Below, piece after piece: positions 23,997 through 35,195 of a stretch of 64,000 nt of DNA. The translations under genes and the position numbers were made by a program. Each line of letters starts with the position of its first letter. Positions within the stretch are counted from its first letter, which is position 1. Origin of the DNA: Thuidium tamariscinum (taxonomy: Eukaryota; Streptophyta; Bryopsida; Hypnales; Thuidiaceae); contig OX344758.2 of NCBI GenBank assembly GCA_947034885.2, positions 2,172,501 to 2,236,500 on the forward strand, read 5' to 3'. The notes beneath the pieces are model-generated. The model had not been told where the DNA came from. It did not search any database and was given only the letters and a program-made list of their open reading frames with translations.

Positions 23997-24755
23997 TTAA
24001 ACTACAAGCCCTAAGATGTTGAAGGATTAACAAATGTAAGAAATAACCTTCGCATCAATCTTAAAAAACCCATATATATTCTTGTTTGAGAGATAGTGTC
24101 TATTACTATAAACTATCCTCTCAAAAGATACAACCACCTTGGTTTGCATTTGCCCCCCCACCTTCTCCCTCTCCAAAAATTTACAAGCTGTTGACAAAAT
24201 TTACAAAAATTTATAGAAAAATGGTGACCTTCGAAATCTCCATTGATTTCTCAAAAAATCACAATCCATTAATCTCATGAGATTTAATCTCAACCATCCA
24301 AACATAGATATAGATACATATATAGTACTAAATACACATACAATATTGAATACATATACTAAGTATATGTACTAAATGCATATATTGAATATGTAAATTG
24401 AGTGCATATATTGAATACATATACAAGTAAAATCCCATATCGATTGTCCATCATATAACCTTCTGAAAATTATAAGAGGTGTGTGGAAGGATACAAATTT
24501 TAAATTTTTAAATTTTAAATTTAAAAAAAATTTAATTTTAAAAATTTAGTTTGTTTGGGAGGGGGTTGGAGTTGGGGGGTTGGGTTGAGTCAATAATTAA
24601 AAAAAATTTAATTTAAAATTCTTTTGGGTGGAAAGACAGGTTACTACCCTAGTATCTTCAAGGGAAAGAAAAGGACCCAACAAAAAAAGGAATGAAAGTA
24701 GAGAGAAAAATAAAGGATAAAAGTGAATAGCTGGAGATGAAGAAAAAAAAGCACG

Positions 24756-24867
24756 GAAAAGAAAAGAAGAAGAAACGAAAAGAAATCATTCTAGAAAAGA
24801 AAAGAAGAAGAACAGAAAGAAATCACTGAAGAAAAGAAAAGAAGAAAAACTGAAAAGAAAAATAAGA
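24756..24867 (+). repeat. polypurine tandem repeat, about 3 units of 37 bp
   Basis: Three units each start GAAAAGAAAAGAAGAA and carry AGAAATCA-like spacers. The strand is almost pure A/G, so the opposite-strand frame 24791-25168 ends in a Phe/Ser-rich low-complexity tail that is not a credible protein. Its position just before a GC-richer exon-like stretch would suit a transcript leader, but this is inference. Confidence 0.7.
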
Positions 24868-25170
24868 GAGCGAAGAAAAAGAAACAATTGTGGAAGAAAG
24901 AAAACTGATTGTACGCGCACTTTGGACTCTCCAAATTTCTAACTCTCGTCGGTAACTCTTGCTCATCGGAAACTCCGTCCCTCCAACTCTTACTTCTGTC
25001 GGTAGGAGCGCCGCCTTCGTGCGCATCGTTCTTCTCAGAGCCCCTCGTTTTTCCGTATTGGAGATGTCTTTCTTTCATTTCACTTGCCTGTTGGATGATG
25101 CTTCGAATGCCAGTCCTTCCGACGTTACAAAAAACATGCTGTTCGAGGCTAGGCTTAAAATCAACCATTC

Positions 25171-25243
25171 ATGGCGGGATTCATCAAGCAAGCCAGACTT
25201 CAGCTTCAACCCCGGTGGCTCGAATGTATGCATTCTATGAGTA
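25171..25243 (+). CDS. possible first coding exon, unrecognised
   Basis: An ATG at 25171 opens a 24-codon frame starting MAGFIKQARLQLQPRW, followed by AGTA and a consensus donor GTAAGT (25244-25249). The local sequence (24900-25260) is richer in C and G than its surroundings and follows a polypurine leader-like tract. The basic, amphipathic start could be a mitochondrial targeting sequence. No following exon was found within the window and no family is recognised. It could equally be chance or a decayed exon. Confidence 0.2.
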
Positions 25244-25489
25244 GTAAGTGAACCCACCGCTGAATTTCGAATCCTTGGCAGAATTCATGCAGTTGTGGAG
25301 GATTTGAGTAAGAATATCCAATTTCCTTGGATCTGTTATCACCACTGGCCGTGGAGTACGAAACCTCTCGAGAAATCCTGACTGACAATGCTTTGTAAGC
25401 TCGACGTATGTCTGAACACGCCTTGCTGGGGAGTGAAGGTCAAAATACTCGTACTCTGAAGACTTGCAATCATTTGTTACTCTCCACAG

Positions 25490-26210
25490 TTGATAATTGC
25501 TCCAAGCCCTAAATAATAGTTCATGAAGAATAGGGTTTAGAATATGAGTATGATTGAAGTTGTTTACTTGGCGTGGGTTCGAAGATGAGGAAGAAGAAGG
25601 GTGCTGTTCAGCAGTTATGACCCGGATTTCGCACGTGATAATTGGCTAGTTGATAATTGCTGCAAACCCTAAACCCTGGTTAAGTTGTGACTTGACTTGA
25701 AGAATAGCTTTAAACATCTGAGTATGAATTAAACCCTACACCCTGCTTCATTTGTGAATTGAATTCAAGACCAATCTTGACCATCCAAGCACAAATTAAA
25801 CCCTAAACCTTCATTCATTTGGAATAAACTTGCAGAACAGCTATTAACATCTGAGCACTAATTAAGCCGTTTACAAAGCATGGATATGAAGGAGAAGAAC
25901 TGTTGCTGTTATAAGTTCATGTGGGGAGGAATCGCGTTCCAAACCCTAAATCGTAAACTCGGATTAATTTGTGAACTGACTTGAAGAATGACTTTTCCAT
26001 CTGAACTTGAATTAAATCCTAAACCCTGATTCATTTGTAAATTGACTTGAAGAACTGCTATTAACATCTGAGTAGTAATTAAGCCGTTTTCAGAGCGGGA
26101 TCTAAGAAGAAAGAAGAACTGTTGTGAGGTGGAATCGCGTTCTAAACCCTAAATCTTAAAACCCTGAAATCCTGATTCAATTGTGAATGGACTTGAAGAA
26201 CAACTTTTAT
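25490..26210 (+). repeat. degenerate tandem array with CCCTAAA motifs
   Basis: About six imperfect units of roughly 90-130 bp share AAACCCTAAACCCTG, then a TTCATTTGTGAATTGACTTG segment, AAGAA, a TATTAACATCTGAG segment and AATTAA. The telomere-type heptamer CCCTAAA recurs once per unit but is never in the perfect head-to-tail run expected of a telomere. An intronic or leader repeat is the simplest reading. Confidence 0.65.
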
Positions 26211-27234
26211 CATTTGAGCACAAATGAAGCCATTTACAGAGGTTGGTTTTGATGAAGCTACTAGCACGTTCAGATCACTTGTCTTCCTTCGGTTGTGTAT
26301 TTCTTTCTGGCAAGGTTCAAGACTAAATCATCATTCAATGCTGGGTTTCACACATCAGTGATAAAGTGAGATGAGTCATTTACTGTTTGGTTTTGCTGAA
26401 ATTTTGTGGACCATTGTCCAATGTCCACCTTCTATGAAAGAGTGGTGATAAGCAGTGTGTGATACCCCCAAGGCTGAATCCCTTATAAAAGTCTTGATTT
26501 TGCAATCGAAGTGAAAGAAGTGCATGCTCAACTATTGATTCAAAGAGACCCACTTTTGAGCTTTCTTGGATCAACGATTGGAAAGAGAAGTGGTTCATGA
26601 ACTTAACAAATCCAAGTATCCAACATAAGCTCTCTATAAAACCCACTGATGAATAGTCATATCTCTTCAACCAGATGCTATGTGGAAAAATGTCTTCCCT
26701 ATGTAGAAAAATTTGTCGTATGTAGTCAATTAATTCAACCAATTTGTAATGGCTTTAGAATCTCACTTTAGTCTCTCTACTCTTATACCTTCACTTGGCA
26801 AAATGTTTGGATTTAGACACTTATTTGGGTGGTTTAAATAAAGTATGGAATAAATTTAACCTAATTGCTTGTACAATTAAATGCAAAAGTGAAGACTTGG
26901 CACAAAGGTTGTAATGCACTTCCATTGTTCTTTCTTGTAGTAGTTGGCAAAAAGTGAGTTCCAAACTGGTCAGTAAAACTAAATAACTATGAAAAGTTTA
27001 CATAAATTGCCTTCTTCCAATGATAATTTGAACCCTGAGCTTGATGGCAATATGATAGCATTATCCCATATTGATGATTGTCTTCGGTGAACAACATTAG
27101 TGACACAATTGTATTTAAGAATTCAAAGAACTAATATTCTAATTTATAGTCTGGTACCCCTCTTGCCTATACTTACAATTGGTATTTACAAGGAAAGGTC
27201 ATGTTGAAAGGATTTTTTTAATTATTTTTAAAAA
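26211..27234. other. stretch without recognised gene
   Basis: A 120-residue frame lies on the minus strand at 26380-26742. It has no recognisable domain and no relative in the window, and I do not call it a gene. Confidence 0.35.
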
Positions 27235-27905
27235 ATGTTGGTTCACTTCTATTGTTGTTATCAATTTGCCACTAGTGTGTATTCAATTCTTGATAGAATA
27301 GAAATATGTACTTCCCTTTTGACAAAGCTCAAGTACTTTTACATAGGTTTTATGAATTTGTTACCATTGTTTGCTAGAGTGAAATATCCAACTATTGTGA
27401 GAGTGTCTATTCCATTATTGTTGAGAATTCATGAATTTGTTACTATAGTTTGCTTTAACCATCTTATACTAGATTGTTTCTCTAGTTCTTGTAAAGTTGG
27501 AGTGTCTATTTGTTACAGAGATATCATTAATTTCTTATCATAGTTTGCTTTTGATTTGTGCTAGTGTAGGCTCTAATCAAAGTGTCTACTTGTTATTGCA
27601 AATTTTTTAATCAATTGGAGCTACTATTGTTTGCTTTCTGTCTAGTGTTAGTGTAAGTCTCTAGCTATTGTATGTAAATGTCCCTTGTGCCTATTTACTT
27701 GTTATAAAAATTTCATTGATTCTTTACAATTTCTTGCATTTTTGAATTGTGTTGGTGTAGGTCTCCCAATATGTTAGTTGAAGTGTCTATGCATTGTTGT
27801 AGACATTTCATCAAAATTAGCTACCATTCTTTGCTTTTAGCTCGTGCTAGTGAATCTCTTTGGCTTGTGCTATTGTAGGTCTAGTTGAAGTGCGTCCTTC
27901 TTGTT
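27235..27905 (+). repeat. degenerate tandem repeat, about 115-bp units
   Basis: Five to six worn units share TTTGCTTT.GATTTGTGCTAG, a TGTAGGTCTC segment, AGTGTCTACTTGTTATTG and ATTTCATTAATTTGTTACCA in order. The 102-residue frame 27235-27543 is a product of the repeat. No encoded function is inferred. Confidence 0.6.
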
Positions 27906-28017
27906 GCCAAGATTCAAAGTTTTTCAAAGGCTTTGGTGGTTCACTTGTCCTTGTGTATTGCACACATGTTCCTTCATTTACAACTTTGTCACCCTTAGTA
28001 GCACCATACTCACCTAA

Positions 28018-28347
28018 TAAGGTAGAAGGCTCTTAAATCGAGCAATTCTAAAATGGTGCCCTACTTTAAATGTATAGTACTTGTATATGTTGCTTTTTCA
28101 TAGCCTTCAGCAGTGCACAGACAGTGTACATTTTAGCTAGGACACCATTTTACAGTCCTATGCCCTTTCAACTTCAAAATTTGCTAACTAATTCAAAAAA
28201 GCTCAGAAAAATATGAAACGACTTGGATTAGATGTCAATTCTATTTGTCTTTCAAGGAAAATTTACTGAAAAATATTATTAGAAGTTTTACCTCCCTGAA
28301 ATTCTGTTTCAGCCCTTTGATGGTCCATTATAGGACCTCTTACCTTA
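28018..28347. mobile_element. TAAGGTAGAAGG-ended element, 330 bp
   Basis: It begins TAAGGTAGAAGGCTCTTAAA and ends GGACCTCTTACCTTA. It is collinear with 56449-56780, with long identical runs such as GTTGCTTTTTCATAGCCTT, GAAATTCTGTTTCAGCCCTT and AAAATATGAAACGACTTGG. The high similarity suggests these are among the younger copies in the window. A right-end remnant, ATAGGACCTCTTACCTTA, also occurs near 42304. Non-coding. Confidence 0.85.
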
Positions 28348-29781
28348 CACCCCTTTTTGTGACACCTTCCAAACCACCACCACCAATGCCTCACTAAACT
28401 CCAAAGATGAACAATTGCAATTCTATCTCACATACAAGAATTCTCTATCATCCATCAAACACTTAGTATCCACAGTGGCTTTATGAGGTTAAATTGCTCC
28501 ATGTCCTATCCCTTTTGCTTCTCTTGTGCATTCCTGTTCCAACTTGGTGTTGAGAATTTGAGATCCTCATTGTAACCTTGGTTATCCTCTTGCTACAGAC
28601 ACATCGGCATTATCACCCATTTAGAACTCCCCCCTCGATCATGGACTACATTGACTGTGTTTCTGCCTGCCCAATGGAGTCAGCGGGTGCAGTTTCTCCT
28701 TCGATTATTTTCCCACAAAGCTGATTGTCGACGGATTTCTGGAACTACTGTACGCGAGACCATGTCAAGATTGGCAAGCCGAGACCAATCTCCTCTTAAT
28801 CTTATCTCGGTTGGTATAATTCATATCGTTGGTTCAAGTTGGGGATCGGAATTATACGGTTTCAGTATCGCTGTATTTACCACTCACAAGCATTCACGAT
28901 GATATAGCTCCCATATATTGCATGCACTCTTCTACTTAGATTAAAAATTCCGATTCCCTATCAATCTCGTGCAAGCGTTGGCATTAAATGAAAGCTTCCG
29001 ATCGATTTCCACCGATCGATGGTGAGCTATTGGAAAATGCGAGTGAATAGCTGACAAGGAGAGAATTTGTTCCGACCCAATTGCAAGCCTTCGCTACAAT
29101 CGCATCAGATCGAAAGACAGCATTCATCAAGCGCGTCAGGTCGAAGAGCTCGTGATACTGAATGAAACTGAGCTACGTACAAGTAGAAATCAGAGAACGT
29201 ACACTCAATTGAAACGTTAACGGAAGCATGATAAAATCATCTTTCAAAACATGAAAATCAGAATGAAATCATCTAATTAAGACGAATCGCAACCACGAAT
29301 AATTTGCCTCATGAAATCGATCCGGGATCATGAAATCAGCTGGCCGGCCCTTCTGATTCGGCACATTTTTACAACAACTCTGCGCGCATTGTTCAAATGA
29401 AGGGAGTCCTGCAGAGAGTGTACCTCAATTCCTTAGTACACGCCCAAGCTTTAACAATGGACATCGATCTTCAGATGTGAAATTCGAGAAGTTTGGAAGC
29501 AATCGGCTCCTAGTGAATATCGAGGTCTCAGTTCGGATGGATTCCCACAAAGATTGTCGTTTAGAGGAGAGTTTGCATATTATTTTGTGAACTAGATTAT
29601 TTTATCAGAGATATGCGAAGGAAGTATGAATTCAATTCCGCTTCACCAGGACGAAGGCCAAGTGCTGTTATTGCAGTTGCACGTTCATCTCTTCGTAAGC
29701 TCCATGGCAAGAATGCGTTGAGTGCTCGACTCCCAATGGATACGAGGGACACGACTTTGAGAAGCCAACTTGGGGGGACAA
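28348..29781. other. GC-richer stretch with CpGs, no gene recognised
   Basis: From about 28600 to 29780 the sequence has more G+C and CpG (CGATCGATTTCCACCGATCG near 29000) than the flanks. Frames such as 28651-28902 plus and 29597-29918 on both strands show no recognisable domain. It could be a decayed gene or retroelement remnant. I found no terminal repeats or primer-binding site. Confidence 0.35.
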
Positions 29782-30042
29782 TTGAGTTATTTGTAAAGTC
29801 GCCCACTTTGGGCATGACTTTTTTTGAAGTTGAGAAGGCAACTATAGTTAAAGTGTCAAACTTTTTTGCAAGATACTTATGTCACATGACTTCAAAAGTG
29901 GGGACCAAACTTTTTTAGGCACTATTTTGATGAAAAAACAAGTTTCATATCCACTTTTATTTTGACTTTTTTAACTCAATCGACTTTTTCACAAAACTCA
30001 TGGGTTTAAACCCCGGTTTAGGGTACTTCACGAATAATTCAA
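29782..30042. mobile_element. TTGAGTTATT-ended element, 261 bp
   Basis: Inverted relative to 15609-15874. Ends are TTGAGTTATTTGTAAAGTC and CTTCACGAATAATTCAA. It shares TTTGGGCATGACTTTTTTTG, ACTTCAAAAGTGGGGACC and CCACTTTTATTTTGACTTTT. Non-coding; frame 29613-29918 runs through it by chance. Confidence 0.85.
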
Positions 30043-30149
30043 ATCTCTTTAAGTTTTCTGGACTCTTTCCATGGTTTAATCCTTCATTAACAAAGTTCAG
30101 TTGTTGTACACCAATGCAATGCAAGAAGTAACATCACAAGATTGCCTCA

Positions 30150-30515
30150 CATTAGGGGTAGTCACACTTTCTTCACCAATTTGGGAGAATACGCACTAGG
30201 CGTTTTTTCTTTGGCAATTTGTGGCAAGTAGAGCTTTGATTTCTCAAGAATTCATAGTATTATTTGTTCTCCTTCAAAGGTGAAGAAACATTCTCAAAGA
30301 AAAATTTCTCAAGGAATTTTTAATTTTGTTGGCTATGCACGACTTGCAAATCTCCCATCTAACTTTGTAGATCTCAAATTCCTTGAGAATTGCTCCAAAA
30401 AAAAGGAGGTGTCACACCTTTAATTGGAGGGGCTCACCATTGGCTCTTCTTTTCACTCACCAATTTCTCTAACTTCATAGAATTTTTATTTTTGGAGATG
30501 TGACTACCCCTATTG
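30150..30515. mobile_element. CAWTAGGGGTAGTCACA-ended element, 366 bp
   Basis: Left end CATTAGGGGTAGTCACAC and right end TGTGACTACCCCTATTG are inverted repeats. A second copy at 57140-57528 lies in the opposite orientation and shares segments such as TCCTTGAGAATT and AGGTGTGAC/GTCACACCT. Both copies keep the same bases outside GGGG, so the terminus is CAWTAGGGG rather than GGGG. Non-coding. Confidence 0.75.
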
Positions 30516-30784
30516 ATAAACAACCTCATAGAAGATGTTCAAGCTTGTTCAACTAAATGTATTGAAACAACAAATATCACATATAATATATTGTCAAATG
30601 ACCATGTATCAAGTATTAAGCCAATGACGATAGTATGTGGGCATAAAAGTGTGAGCTTATGAGCTTTGAGCCTAAATATAAGTAAGGAGGTAGAACAAAC
30701 CATATGGGATATGTAAATTAGGATGAGTAGGAGCTTAACTGCTCGTAGTCAAGTCAAAATTAGGATTTGTGTTGAATTGAAATA

Positions 30785-31120
30785 GAATTTCACACTTCAA
30801 TTAGGCATAACTATAGAATAGCTTTTTTTTTAAATGACTAAAAAAAGCTTGGAAATCAAATCAAAATTCATGTCCAAAAATTTATTTGACATTTCAAGCC
30901 TCCAATCAAAAGGTATAGAAAATTTTAGAGAGGGATTGGAAGGGACATTTTCCTTGACAATTTTAAGCTTCCTCTCTAAAATTTGTTCATAACTTTTTAT
31001 CAAAGGTTTGAAATGTCAAACAAATTTTTCGAGATGAATTTTGGTTTGATTCCTCACTATTCTTAATCAAAAAAATTTGAAAAAAATTATTCTACTATGT
31101 CTAAATGAGGTCTAAAATTC
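30785..31120. repeat. 336-bp foldback (long imperfect hairpin)
   Basis: The two halves are reverse complements with scattered mismatches, from GAATTT..ACACTTCAATTAGGCATA on the left to TATGTCTAAATGAGGTCTAAAATTC on the right. A transcript would form a stem of about 150 bp with a short loop near 30950. It may be a MITE or an inverted duplication. No second copy was noticed. Confidence 0.75.
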
Positions 31121-33399
31121 TACTTAGAATATGTTTACGAGATTGCTAAATCAACACATCAAGTTCTATTTTTTTTTCCACAATCAACACAAATTAGTTT
31201 ATTTTGTGTTGATTTAGGCCTCCTTTTTGTAGTGTTTTCATTTAGTTTTATTCAAAAGAATTTTGTTACCCTTGCAATGAAATGCATGTCATTTGTTTAA
31301 AAAAATTTGATTTATTCTAATCATCAATATTTTGGATAAGATACTTCTACACACAAAAATATCTTTCTTTTCTTCTTCTAAGAGGGTCAAGTAACAAGCA
31401 AAACTTGTGTTTTCACAAAACTACAATAAAGGGACAAGATTTTCTCATTTTTCATATTTTTTAGACCCTCATGTCTATATCTCCCCCATTTCCACAAGGT
31501 CAATACTTCAATAATGTTTTTCATTCATGTTTAACTCATATCCAAACCAACATTTGAAAACCTAAACAAATTTCAATTTTGATGTCCTAAAATTTGGCAA
31601 TCTATTGGTTTCTTAGGTGATCAATATGCCAATCTATTGAATGCCATTCTTTCATTTCTAGCCCTTAGATGACATATGGGTCACCGTGGCAAGAAATTGG
31701 GTTGTAAACAAGGTGCATTTGGAAGTTGACTACAGAATAAGAGTAATGAATAGTGCTTGGAAACAATGATGTAGCATTGTGCATGCCCCCACTAGTCTTT
31801 TTTTTTTACTTTTTGAGAAAGTGCCAAGATGGCAATCACCTCAAATTTGGTGAAGCATTTTATTTCTACATTCATCCATCTTTTGGGCTTACAAACACTT
31901 CTTCATCATATTCATATACTTTTTCATCCAAAGTTGGCAACTTCATCCATATTTTAAAGAGAATTGGAAAATTTATGGCAAAAAAAAAAGACATTTATTT
32001 TGAAATGGTGCAATTTGGCCCCATGGTGCTAGAAAAAAAAGGATTGGCCCCCACAATAAAATATTATTGTCAATAGTTTTGCAATTGAGCTATCATCATG
32101 TGGAAATTGAAAATAGAGCAATGTAACTACAAAGGTCTGTTTAAAATTTTTTTGTTCTTCAAAACATAAATTCTTTGAATGAGGCTATTTTGTGTGTTGT
32201 GTGATGGTAGGTGACTTTAAATCTGCTATAGGAAAAAAATTGGATGAAAAATGACTTTTTTCCATTCACCGGATTGTTTCAAGGCCATTCATCAATCAGT
32301 AAATGGTGCCCATGTTGTTTAACCTTTGAACATTGCCGCATACATTTGGTGTCCTTTTAATGACAAAGAATCTTTTCTTATAGGATAGAATTGCAACTTT
32401 TCACCCTTGGTATTAAGGGTGGAAAGGGAATATCTTCTACAGTACTTTGATTTCCAATGAATATAATTGGTTTATTCAAAGTATATGATGTCATATGATA
32501 TGAAAATGCATGATTTCCATGGCTACCAATCCATCCTTCAAGGGTTAAAATTTAGAAAAATTTACCCCAAAATAAATTTAAAAAGCCATGTAAACAACAT
32601 TGAAAACAATGAGCCATCCTAGTAGAGGCTCTACTCCCATAGCACCTACTTATTTTTTTTTTTCCATTCAAACTTTAGCTTTTGTCCATCTGAAGCCAAG
32701 GAAATTTTGGTCTCTCCAATTGCCCCAAGAAGTGATTCCAAAACACTTTTATTGTCATTTGTGGAAAAGCTATACGCGTGAGAAAGGGGTGCTTTTTCTG
32801 TGAAATTTTCTTTTTTTCAATAAAGAAGGTCACATAAAATTGGAGAAATGTGTCTACATTTTTTTCCCCCAATAGCATGAATTTGTGACCCAACAAATTT
32901 TTGGGGAGTTGAATCATAGCTATTATTGGTGTTTTTTTATCTTTAGAATTGCTAAAATTCATCAAATAATTTTAAACAATGGTGAATTGGCCATATTGTT
33001 GGTAAGTTATGTGCAAAAGGTCTCAATGTGAAATGTTGAGCAATTGTTGGTTTTGATTAACTATTTTCTTGAATGTCACTGACAAGGGAATTGAACCTTT
33101 CTTGCCTATGGAAAAACTACCCAAATAGAGTGTCAGTGTTCTACATAACAAAATAAACAAGCCACATTAGTATTTAAGGTTAGAAATCAAAGATCAGTTG
33201 CACAAGCAAATTGATGCCATTGCTCTACAAATATAGCAGCCCGCACCCTCCTAGTAGAACCTTGTAGTAGCCTCACAAAAGAGAAGGAAGAAGTCCCAAC
33301 ATTCTTCAGCAATCACTACAACTTGTACACATGCATCAAAAGGGTGACGTCAAGGTAAATATGAGCTGAAAAGCCGGCAAAACCTCATGGAAACTAAGG
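31121..33399. other. AT-rich stretch without recognised gene
   Basis: Frames at 31753-32076 plus and 32675-32965 minus are rich in Phe, Lys and homopolymer-derived runs and show no domain. The sequence may hold further worn transposon DNA, but I could not support any call. Confidence 0.4.
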
Positions 33400-35195
33400 T
33401 AAGGATTCAAATGTGAAGGATATTAAATGATGCTATAAGAGGATATTAATCTAATGGCTGATTCACACATACCCTTGCTTGCCAACCTTAACCACAGCTC
33501 TCTAAGAATTGATTGCTTCCTTATATGGGAAATTCTATGAAAAATAGTATTTTTGGCCAAACATGCGCACGATAAGGAAAAGGTGCTTCCCCAATATTTT
33601 TTTATGGTATGATTTCAAGAACTTTAAACTTAAAAAGCGCCTCTCATCTTTTATTAATCCAGGGACCAGACAACATCTAATCTCCGCAAGCTTAAAATAC
33701 TCCAAGACTAGCTTGCAAAGATGGTGAGACTATAAAAGTTTGCACCAAAACTCAGTGACCAAGTTCACATCTAGTGGTCGGCCACAAGCCACCTTACAAT
33801 TAATTTTCATGGTTATTTTAAAGAAGCCTTATTGGAGGTCCAAATTTGAACTACTCAACATTTCCAGTGTAATATGAGCCCTAAGAGGTTGTTTGACTTT
33901 AGAGAGAGGTTGGCCACTGTTCAGTAGCCTAGCTTCACAATAAAACTTTTTAAGAATAGCCAAATGGTGTGAGAAGATTGCTTTGACCTCCTCTTGCCTC
34001 CAATGTTGTGGATATATGATTCTGAAAGCATCTAGAAGCTCTTATTGAAGGAAGCATCAATCCAACTCAGAGTACAACACTAAGCTATATTTGACAAGAA
34101 ACCATAGGTATTTAAAAATGAATTCATGATTCAAAACACCTAGAATGAAGATCAATAGAACAACCAAACTTATACTATCAAACTTGTAGTTGTGGCTCTA
34201 TCTTGTAGCTATGATTCTTTGAATACATTCAAACGTATTCAAACTATTGTAATACATTCAAATAATTTCAAATTGTTCAAATACATTCAAACAACTTTAA
34301 CTCTTTAAAAATATTCAAATAATTTTAACTCATTAAGTTCATTCAAACAATTTAAACTCTTTAAGCACATTCAAACTATTTAGACACATTAAAACATATT
34401 TAAGCAGTTCAAAGCTCAAACACATTCAAAGATTTTCAAACACTTTAATAAATATATTCAAACATTTTCAATATTTTCAAACCACACTTACAAAGGCCCC
34501 AAAAAATATGAAGTAAAAAGGAAAAAAAAATTCGGAAAGGAAAAAGGGAAGCATATATATATTTGCAAATTGCTGTTCAATGTTGTCCTACAGATGGTAG
34601 AAGTCTTGCTAGGTTACAAAAATATGAGCACCAGTTTATTTGTCATGGTAGCCGCCATAGACCTATATCATTGACAAATTGAATAACAAATGTATAATGC
34701 CCAAATTACTAGGCAACTCTTTCCATTCCAAAGGTATGTGTTTGCTTTGAAGAGAGACGAGCCTATTGTAAGGTGAAAAGTCCTCCTTGTTGAAGGTAGA
34801 GGCACCATCAATGAAAACTCTTGCAACTAACTTTGATAAAGTTTTATTACTTGTATGAAATCACAAACAAAAATGCCCTAGGTTTAAAAAAGCTTGATCA
34901 AAGAATAAACTGCATCCACCAAAAGAATGAACAAAGCCAATGATAAAACACTTTTATGTCAGCAAACAAATTGGAGTTATTAGTTGCTCCAGTGACAAAC
35001 TTGTATCCAAGCCTAGGAGTTATATCGATGCCCATTTTTAGAAGCAAAGTATTCTACTCAACCAAAATCTGTTGCGCTCGGCTTTTCAAGGATATCCATT
35101 GTGTTTCAACATTTCGTAATATCTTCAATCCTTTAGTTTCCATGACATTTGTGAGCTTTTGCAACTCAATATGTTGTTTGTTGCTACAATAGAAG
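33400..35195 (-). pseudogene. decayed hAT-type transposase, central and C-terminal part
   Basis: Read on the minus strand, short segments in one frame match a plant hAT-type transposase family (DUF4371-like, hAT dimerisation). At about 35190-35060 is HIELQKL followed by METKGLKILRNVETQW. At 34850-34560 is HIPLEWKELPSNL. At 34060-33950 is FRIIYPQHW, then HLAILKKFYCEARL. At 33800-33500 is NLVTEFWCKLL, EYFKLAEI, a DERRF segment and NFPYKEAI, which is the C-terminal dimerisation region. Stop codons interrupt every segment and an ATTCAAA-rich stretch (34225-34485) splits it, so no protein is made. The N-terminal part lies at 36620-37600. Identification is from memory of the family. Confidence 0.75.
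34225..34485. repeat. ACATTCAAA microrepeat inside the transposase fossil
   Basis: Some 15 irregular copies of ACATTCAAA or TATTCAAA, spaced by TAATTTT, ACTCTTTAA and similar bits, occupy a place where the transposase reading frame should continue. It is a slippage-type expansion or an inserted simple repeat. Confidence 0.65.

Larger units (their letters stand above)
21979..24430. repeat. dispersed repeat pair, 21979-22300 and 24113-24430
   Basis: Both begin CTATCCTCTCAAAAGAT, continue with TTTGCATTTGCC and CTCCCTCTCCAAAAATTTAC, then ATTGATTTCTCAAAAAATCAC and GAGATTTAAT, and run into ATAGATA-rich degenerate minisatellites. They are direct copies of one element about 300 bp or longer. The open frames through them (21923-22132, 24086-24280) are parallel shadows of the repeat, not genes. 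Confidence 0.7.

Noticed and set aside
24791..25168. 125-residue minus-strand frame
   Set aside because: Its C-terminus is the translation of a polypurine tandem repeat (Phe/Ser runs), and the opposite strand has a better exon-like start and donor site.
25490..26210. Interstitial telomere
   Set aside because: CCCTAAA occurs about once per ~100-bp unit, not as a continuous head-to-tail heptamer run.
26380..26742. 120-residue minus-strand frame
   Set aside because: Ordinary composition but no domain, splice signal or repeat of it; frames this long are expected by chance in 64 kb.
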